DNA of 64,000 nt, taken from assembly GCA_024364735.1 (NCBI GenBank), contig JAGFNQ010002317.1:202264-266263 (forward strand), given 5' to 3'. This document shows positions 57,802 to 64,000 of this stretch, piece after piece. The position numbers and the translations under genes are program-made. Below the pieces are notes generated by a model. That model made no database searches. It was not told the origin of the DNA and saw nothing but the letters and a program-made list of their open reading frames with translations. How positions within the stretch are numbered: the first letter of the stretch is position 1; the number at the start of each line of letters is the position of its first letter. This stretch comes from Boesenbergia rotunda (taxonomy: Eukaryota; Streptophyta; Magnoliopsida; Zingiberales; Zingiberaceae).

Positions 57802-58578
57802 ATGGCGTGTGAAGAACGCTTAGGGGACGACATCAACATTCCACCTCCTTACGACCGAGAGAGTTTTGATTATTGGAGGATGCGGATAAAGGTATGGTTT
57901 AATATGGATTGGGATTTAATAATCACACTAAAATATCCATTTGAAGCTCCGAGAGATAAGCATGGGAAGAAGATTCGACCAAGATATTGGAACAAGGAGC
58001 AACAAGCACAATCTAAGGCAAATGAGAAGGTAATTTCAATATTACTTAAGGTTTTGCCTAATGACATAATTAGTGGTGTAGGTGAATATAAAAATGCACA
58101 TGAATTATGGAGCAAGATGATAGCCCTTCATGAAAATCCTATACAAGCTCAAGTAGTGGAAGAGTCCAAAGAAATAAGTTTAATGGTCCAAGAAGAGGAG
58201 AATGACCAATCGGATGAGGGAAGAAGTTCAACATCCGAAGAAGAGGAGAAAAGGGAAAAAGGGGCATCCGTCTCCTCAAGTGAAGTGGCACAAGAAAGTG
58301 AAAGATCATCCACTTCATCAAGGAAAAAAGAAGAGGTCTCCACTTCAAGGATTGAGGGGGAGGAAAGGTCATCCTCAATACCGAAGCAAGAAGAAGCTTC
58401 CACCTCCACCAAGGCAAAGGCAAAAGATCACACGATTTACTTTGGGTGCAATGAAAAGGACACTACAAGGACAAGTGTCCATTGGGTAAGAAAAAGGAGG
58501 TAAACCCTAAACTCAATTCAAGTAATTTGAAAACTAACATGAGTTGTAGGGATGGAGCAAAGAAGGATAAGAAGCATA
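57802..58578 (+). pseudogene. W gag with a damaged zinc knuckle
   Basis: Starts MACEERLGDDINIPPPYDRE, then FDYWRMRIKVWFNMDWDLII (the YWxxRM gag motif), KANEKVISILLKVLPNDIIS and a Glu/Ser-rich linker (SSTSEEEEKREKGASVSSSE) unusual in its acidity. The knuckle region reads YFGCNEKD, then after a 1-base loss YKDKCPLGKKK; the first Cys is Tyr (TGC to TAC) and the His is destroyed by the frameshift. The frame runs out at 58503 and the element is cut by V at 58579. Confidence 0.85.
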
Positions 58579-60708
58579 TGTTGGGACCGGGTGCATGTTG
58601 ACATGGATGCGGGTTCGTAATTTCAAAATTAATTATGTGCAGCGGAAGGTTTAGCATAAATAATTTCTCTAAAACATTTAACCACACATCTAAGCATGCA
58701 AGTTTTATCTTGTATAGACATGATCATATATTTGAAATTTTGCAGAAACGTAAACTAATTTACATATTACCTCGCGTAACTCGAAGGAAGGGACGAGATC
58801 GAACCGTAAGCGTCCCTTGGAAGCTCCGCCTCTATTCGCGTCCACGCCGAGTGTCTTCGGGATGACTTCGCAAAGCCACGAGTTTCATGTTCTCGAGAAC
58901 TACTAGATTCTCCGAGAACGCGACAAGAAAAACCAAGAGAGAAGTCGGGAGACTAACCACAAAAGGATGACCGGAATCAAAATTCCGGCGAAGCAAAAGA
59001 AGAGGCTGGTTGGCGCACGGCAAGAAGGGGAGAACAGAAGGAGAGAAAGAGAGGGAGAGAGCCTATGCCTTCATCTCTTCGATTATCACCCAAGCCTTGC
59101 CTTGGGTCCTTTATATAGTGGCCTCTCAACCATCAAGCCTCTCAAATATGGAATAACTTATTCCATCATGCCAAATTTGATTTTATATCATGGTTAAAAT
59201 CATATTTTAATTTATGATAAAAAATCAACCAAGTCTCTTCTCTCTTATGGAATAAATTTCCTTATCATGGTAAATCAATCCATGAATGATTTTATAAAAT
59301 AAACCAATCCATGCTTCATTTTAATTTCCATGAAAAATAAACCAAACCTTGGTTTATTATATAAAAATTTATATCATCCATAATTTTATAAAACAAACCA
59401 CACTTGGTTTATTTTATAAATTGAACCAAAAACTTGGTTCTCTCCCTTTGTTGTGGCCGGCCAAGCAAAGAGGATGGAGGCCCTCTTTGACCGACCCATC
59501 CAAGCCACGCCCCAATGAATTAAACTTATTTAATTCATCTATTAAGTCTTCAAAAGGCTTAGCCATTTTACGCTTCCGATGCGTCTCTGAAAAATTCAGA
59601 TTCGACTTATCATTTGGCTCAACCAAACTTAATCTCTCTTGATTGAAAAATTCAATTTTCAACTCATTTTAAATCCCTCGGATTACTCGTAGTGCGTGTG
59701 ACTAAATAGGCTTTCGATTTATGTTGGTCGTCTATAATTAATCAATTAATTATAGAACGATCATGAGTGGCACCTAGTAGTACATCATGATCCCCAATTA
59801 ATCAAAACATCAACAGTTGACCTCAGAAACAATTTTGAAACCCTTCAGCAGCTATAATGAATCGTGCCCCATTCCCTTCACCATCTTATACCCACTTGGT
59901 TCAGGACATGGTCTATGTGTGTCAGTCCCCACTAGGCTGACTACGTCACACCTAGCCCAAGTAACGTTTTCTCGTCCTACGGATTCTAATTACTCTCATG
60001 TATTTAAGAGATTCATACTCTGAACATGTCATGCTATGGCCAGAGGCTTCGAGTAACAATCCGACGATAGGCCTCGGGTATACATCTCCTCGCAAGGAGT
60101 GGTAAATCCTTTGTAGGTTGTTCAAACATCTTCGGGCACTTCGGCTTATACCCAATCATCCTGGATCCATACCTCCTTGGAAACGCTTGCTTAAGATGTC
60201 AAAGTATAAGTCTCCATGACCAAGATGACTTGAACACCGCAAGTCAAAGGAACATCGCACTTAAGCTGCAGTAAGAACTTCACTGACATATCTATATGTA
60301 GACTACCATATGAAGTTTTACAGCCAGTCATTCCAATGAACTAGTTCCCTTAACTAGCATTCATGTTTATCTCCGGACATCTCAATGTCACCAGCCAGTG
60401 AGAATCAGCTGATTAGAGAATAACCCATGCTAGTCTCAACAGAATTGATAGTGTCTGTATTTATCAATTCATCGACTAGGGACAATTTTAATACTTCACA
60501 ATTGCACATGTAGAGATAATCACTAGTTGTGAATTCATCACAAATTCTCTCATGCTATGAATTGTATTACGGACATTCAGTAAATGAGTTTAAGATCTCA
60601 ATCAAATACACAAACATGTATACTCAAATAGTGAATATTCATTTATTAGAATAAATGATTACAATCATAAGGCGATTGCCTTAGGACACTTCTCTCATAT
60701 CACTAACA
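58579..60708 (-). mobile_element. 3' LTR of copia element V, 2,130 bp
   Basis: Plus-strand ends TGTTGGGACC and CACTAACA. The polypurine tract (minus strand CCAAGTGGGAGTT) abuts it at 60709-60721, so pol lies to the right on the minus strand. Homologous to 11622-13890. Inserted in W with possible duplication GCATA at 58574-58578; the other side is outside the window. Confidence 0.92.
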
Positions 60709-62245
60709 AACTCCCACTTGGCCTAATGTCAATCGCTACGGTACCCAATACCACAGGCTCTAACATGACCCTCAAACTTACTTTGAGGCAAGGCCTTAGT
60801 TAAAGGATCCGCTAAATTCCTTTCAGTGGGAATTTTCTCAATTTGTATATCATTCCTACTTATAATCTCTCTGATCAGATGATAGCGGCGAAGCACATGT
60901 TTGGATCGCTGATGAGACCTTGGTTCCTTTGCTTATGCAATAGCTCCATTGTTGTCACACTAAACCAGTATTGCTTCATCAATGGTTGGAACCACACCAA
61001 ATTCTGAGACAAACTTTTGATCTAGACTGCTTCGTTTACTGCTTCCGAAGCTGCAATATATTCCGCTTCCGTGGTAGAATCCGCTACGGTGTCTTGCTTG
61101 GAACTCTTCCAACTTATTGCGCCTCCATTCAAAATAAATACGTATCCGGACTGAGATTTGGAGTCATCCTTATCTATCTGGAAACTGGCATCTGTATACC
61201 CACGTATTACCATATCACGTTCTCCATATATTAGGAACACATCCTTAGTGGTTCTTAAGTACTTCAGGATTGTCTTGATAGCCACCCAATGATCCATTCC
61301 TGGATCAGACTGGTATCTGCTTGTGACGCTCAGAGCATACGATACATTGGGCCTAGTACATAACATAGCATACATGATAGATCCTATCGCGGATGCATAA
61401 GGAATCTTATTCATGCAAATCCTCTCGTCTTCTGTGCGCAGACACATAGACTTCGAAAGGTTGATCCCATGCCTGATGGGAAGGTAACCTTTCTTGAATT
61501 CCGACATGCTAAACCTTTCTAGCACTCGGTCTATATATGTAGACTGCGAAAGACCAAGCAACCTTTTTGATCTATCTCTATAGATTCTAATCCCAAGGAT
61601 ATAGGTTGCTTCTCCCAGGTCTTTTATGGAGAAAGTTTTGGACAACCAAATTTTAACTGACTGTAAGACTGATATATCATTTCCTATAAGTAATATGTCA
61701 TCGACATATAACACTAGGAATACGACTGCACTCCCACTAACCTTCTTGTACACACAAGGTTCGTCAGGATTTGGTGAGAAATAAAACATTTTGATTGTCT
61801 CATCAAAACGGATGTTCCAACTCCTGGATGCTTGCTTTAGTCTATATATGGATCGTCGAAGCTTGCATACTTTGGTTTTATTAACCGATGTGAAACCTTC
61901 AGGTTGTATCATGTATACATCCTCAAGCAGGTTTCCATTAAGGAAAGCTGTTTTCACATCCATTTGTCATATCTCATAATCATAATGAGCTGCTATGGCC
62001 AGGAGCATCCGAATGGATTTAAGCATAGCTACTGGTGAATAGGTTTCGTCATAATCAATTCCTTGTTTCTAACGATATCCTTTTGCCACTAATCTAGCCT
62101 TAAAGGTAACAACATTACCTTCCATGTCGGTTTTCTTCTTGAAAACCCACTTGCACCCTATGGGCTTAATCCCTTCAGGTGGGTTAACCAAGTCTCATAC
62201 TTGATTTTTGTACATGGAATCCATTTCCGACTTCATGGCTTCAAG
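60709..62245 (-). pseudogene. V reverse transcriptase and RNase H, with stops
   Basis: RT: IGCKWVFKKKTDMEG, KARLVAKGYR-KQGIDYDETYS, MDVKTAFLNGNLLEDVYMIQ and the catalytic YVDDILLIGND. RNase H: GYTDASFQIDKDDSKSQSGY, AISWKSSKQDTVADSTTEAE, then ILV-CDNNGAIA. Stops at 62195-62197, 61977-61979 and 61022-61024 replace Trp; those at 62069-62071, 60960-60962 and 60933-60935 replace Gln. The enzyme would copy V's RNA; this copy cannot be translated through. Bases 60709-60930 are the 3' end of pol and short 3' non-coding sequence. Confidence 0.93.
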
Positions 62246-63373
62246 TCATTTATCCCTTTCTGAATTTTTCAGAACATCTTCATAACTGATAGGTTCATCA
62301 TCGTTAATGAGTAACATGTTGTTCGATTCACTTATGAGAAATCCGTATCTCTCTAGAATATTGTGTGTCCTATCAGACCTACGAAGAAGTGGTGTTGTTT
62401 TAGGTTCAACTGATAGCTCATCATTATGAGTTATTGGTTGTGGGTCTAAACTAGGTGTCTGTGTAATGTCTATTGGAGTTTCTTGAACTTCTTCAAGTTC
62501 AATGCTACTCCCACTGTTTTCTTGTAAAAGAAATTCTTTTTCTAGAAATACAGCATGCCTTGAAACAAACACCTATTGTTCCAAGGGATGATAGAATTGG
62601 TAACCTTTCGTTTCCTTAGGGTATCCAATAAATAGACATTTATCAGACTTAGCATCCAATTTGTCTGATACAGTCCGCTTTACATAAGCAGGACAACCCC
62701 ATATCTTTAGGTGAGATAAATGAGGTTTCTTACTATTCCACGTCTCATATGGAGTAGTAGAGACTACCTTGGTCGGGACTCTGTTTAGTAAGTAAACAGC
62801 TGTCTTAAGCACATAGCCCCAAAAGGATTTTGGAAGAGTTGCATGATTCATCATAGATCTAATCATGTCCATCAAGGTTCGGTTACGCCTCTCAGATACA
62901 CCATTATGCTGTGGTGTATATGGCGGAGTCCATTGAGACAATATCCCATTGTCCCTAAGATAATCTTGAAACTCTTGACTTAAGTATTCACCACCTCGAT
63001 CGGATCGAAGTATCTTAATACTTTTGCCAAGCTGTTTCTCTACTTCACTTCTGAACTCTTTGAATTTCTCAAAATCTTCAGATTTGTGTTTCTTTAAGAA
63101 CACATACCCGAATCGTGAGTGATCATCGATAAAGGTAATGAAGTAGCTATAGCCTCCTTGTGCAAGAGTTGACATTGGTCCACATACATCAATATGTATT
63201 AAACCAAGCAATTCTCCCACTGGTTTACCTTTTCCGGAAAAGGGTAATTTGGTCATCTTGCCTTTTAAGCATGATTCACATGTATCAAATGAACCGGGTT
63301 CAAATGATTCCAGAATTCCACATCGGTATAATTTGGTCATGCGTTTCTTACTTACATGGCCAAGACGACAATG
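62246..63373 (-). pseudogene. V integrase and linker
   Basis: GAG-pre-integrase end: HVSKKRMTKLYRCG and DTCESCLKGKMTKLPF. Integrase core: LIHIDVCGPMSTLAQGGYSY, FITFIDDHSRFGYVF, KILRSDRGGEYLSQEFQDYL and NGVSERRNRTLMDMIRSMMN (D, D and E positions intact), then TAVYLLNRVPTKVVSTTPYE and HLKIWGCPAYVK. The linker (62246-62572) carries EEVQETPIDITQ. One TAG after PLEQ near 62570 is not of the C-to-T type. A TGA at 62246-62248 replaces Trp of KWLEAM. The core of 255 codons is intact. Confidence 0.94.
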
Positions 63374-64000
63374 TCACATATAGGAGTCTATTTGATTATC
63401 TATTCGAGCATGTTTGTTGCTAACTTCAATATTGAAAACGTCACCGGATAAATCTAACGTGTAGATATCATTGCATAAAGTTCCGGTCCCATAAAGAACA
63501 TCATTTAAAGTTATGTAACAGCAATTGTTACTAAAAGTTAAATGATAACCCTTTTCATTCAAGCATGAAATAGATATAATGTTCTTTATTAACGAAGGAA
63601 CAAAATAACAATTATCCAATTCTAAGACAAGTCCAGTAGGGAGCTTTAGCAAATATGTTCCGATGGCAATAGCAGCAATCTTTGCTCCATTTCCAACTCG
63701 CAAATTCGCTTCTCCCTTGACGAGTCTTCTTCTATTCCTTAGCCCCTGTATGTCATTACATATATGTGAGCTACACCCAGTATCAAGTACCCAGGTGTCC
63801 GAGGAAATAGAGTGACATTCAATAACGAAGATACCTGAAGAGGATGGGGCATCGGATGCCTTCTTCTTCAAGGACTCAAGATAAACCTTGCAGTTTCTTC
63901 GCCAGTGGCCCTCCTTGCCGCAGTGATGGCAAGTGCCTTTTGGTGCCTTTTCAATCTTTTTGGCCTTTTTCTTCCTTCCCTTATTTTGTTCTTTTTTTTT
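63374..64000 (-). pseudogene. V gag C-terminus, zinc knuckle and aspartic protease, runs off the window
   Basis: From the window end a Lys-rich stretch leads to the zinc knuckle CHHCGKEGHWRRNC (about 63885-63930, perfect CX2CX4HX4C), then KVYLESLKKKASDAPSSSGI and the protease active site WVLDTGCSSHICND (about 63755-63795). The protease continues to LPTGLVLELDNCYFVPSLIK and ISISCLNEKGYHLTF. A TGA at 63374-63376 (Trp of YMWHCRLGH expected) breaks the link to the GAG-pre-integrase domain. The gag N-terminus and the 5' LTR lie beyond the window. Confidence 0.93.

Overview
The window is nuclear DNA of a flowering plant, most likely a monocot. The evidence is the last two exons of a plant-specific extra-large G protein (XLG), a FAR1/FRS-type gene remnant, a CACTA transposon and several families of Ty1/copia and Ty3/gypsy LTR retrotransposons with plant-type primer binding sites (complementary to initiator methionine tRNA). 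The style of the LTRs reminded me of the ginger family, but the sequence alone does not prove that and no species is claimed. No rRNA gene, functional tRNA gene, CRISPR array or bacterial feature was found.

Layout. 1-820: 3' end of the XLG gene, the only clearly intact host gene. 821-5184: AT-rich spacer, a palindromic divergent promoter-like segment with a small coiled-coil ORF, and two foldback-type elements set in (TA)n tracts. 5185-7916: a decayed FAR1-RELATED (FRS) gene with its presumed 5' UTR. 7917-23894: nested copia material. Two LTRs of one family (7917-10114; 14596-23894) flank a fragment of a second family (10115-13890) and a broken RNase H end. The right LTR is split by a nearly complete minus-strand copia element (16425-23384). 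23895-37223: a minus-strand CACTA transposon whose TNP2-type transposase ORF is split by a minus-strand chromodomain gypsy element (27960-35918) with a perfect TTTCC target-site duplication. 37466-44263: a large non-autonomous, SIRE-like LTR element (here called Y) carrying in one LTR a 392-bp foldback with RNA polymerase III-type boxes. 44269-46577: gag and 5' LTR of a related element (X). 46578-56799: a plus-strand SIRE-like element (Z) whose gag is split by two adjacent insertions with perfect 5-bp duplications. 56800-58578: LTR and gag of another copia element (W). 58579-64000: 3' LTR and pol of a minus-strand copia element (V) that runs off the window.

How it fits together. Apart from the XLG gene, the window is a stack of insertions into insertions. 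Target-site duplications and ORF continuity give the relative order: the gypsy element is younger than the CACTA element; W is younger than Z and V is younger than W; within Z, the Y-family LTR at 50995-52691 came before its neighbour at 48949-50986. Almost all nonsense codons in the coding remnants are best explained as C-to-T type changes (CAG to TAG, CAA to TAA, TGG to TGA or TAG), as expected for long-methylated transposons. The most unusual features are the foldback with A/B-box motifs, clusters of short perfect palindromes in LTRs (CAGTCGACTG and GGCGCC types), repeated motifs in copia leaders, and a 188-bp duplicated flank beside a truncated copia LTR.
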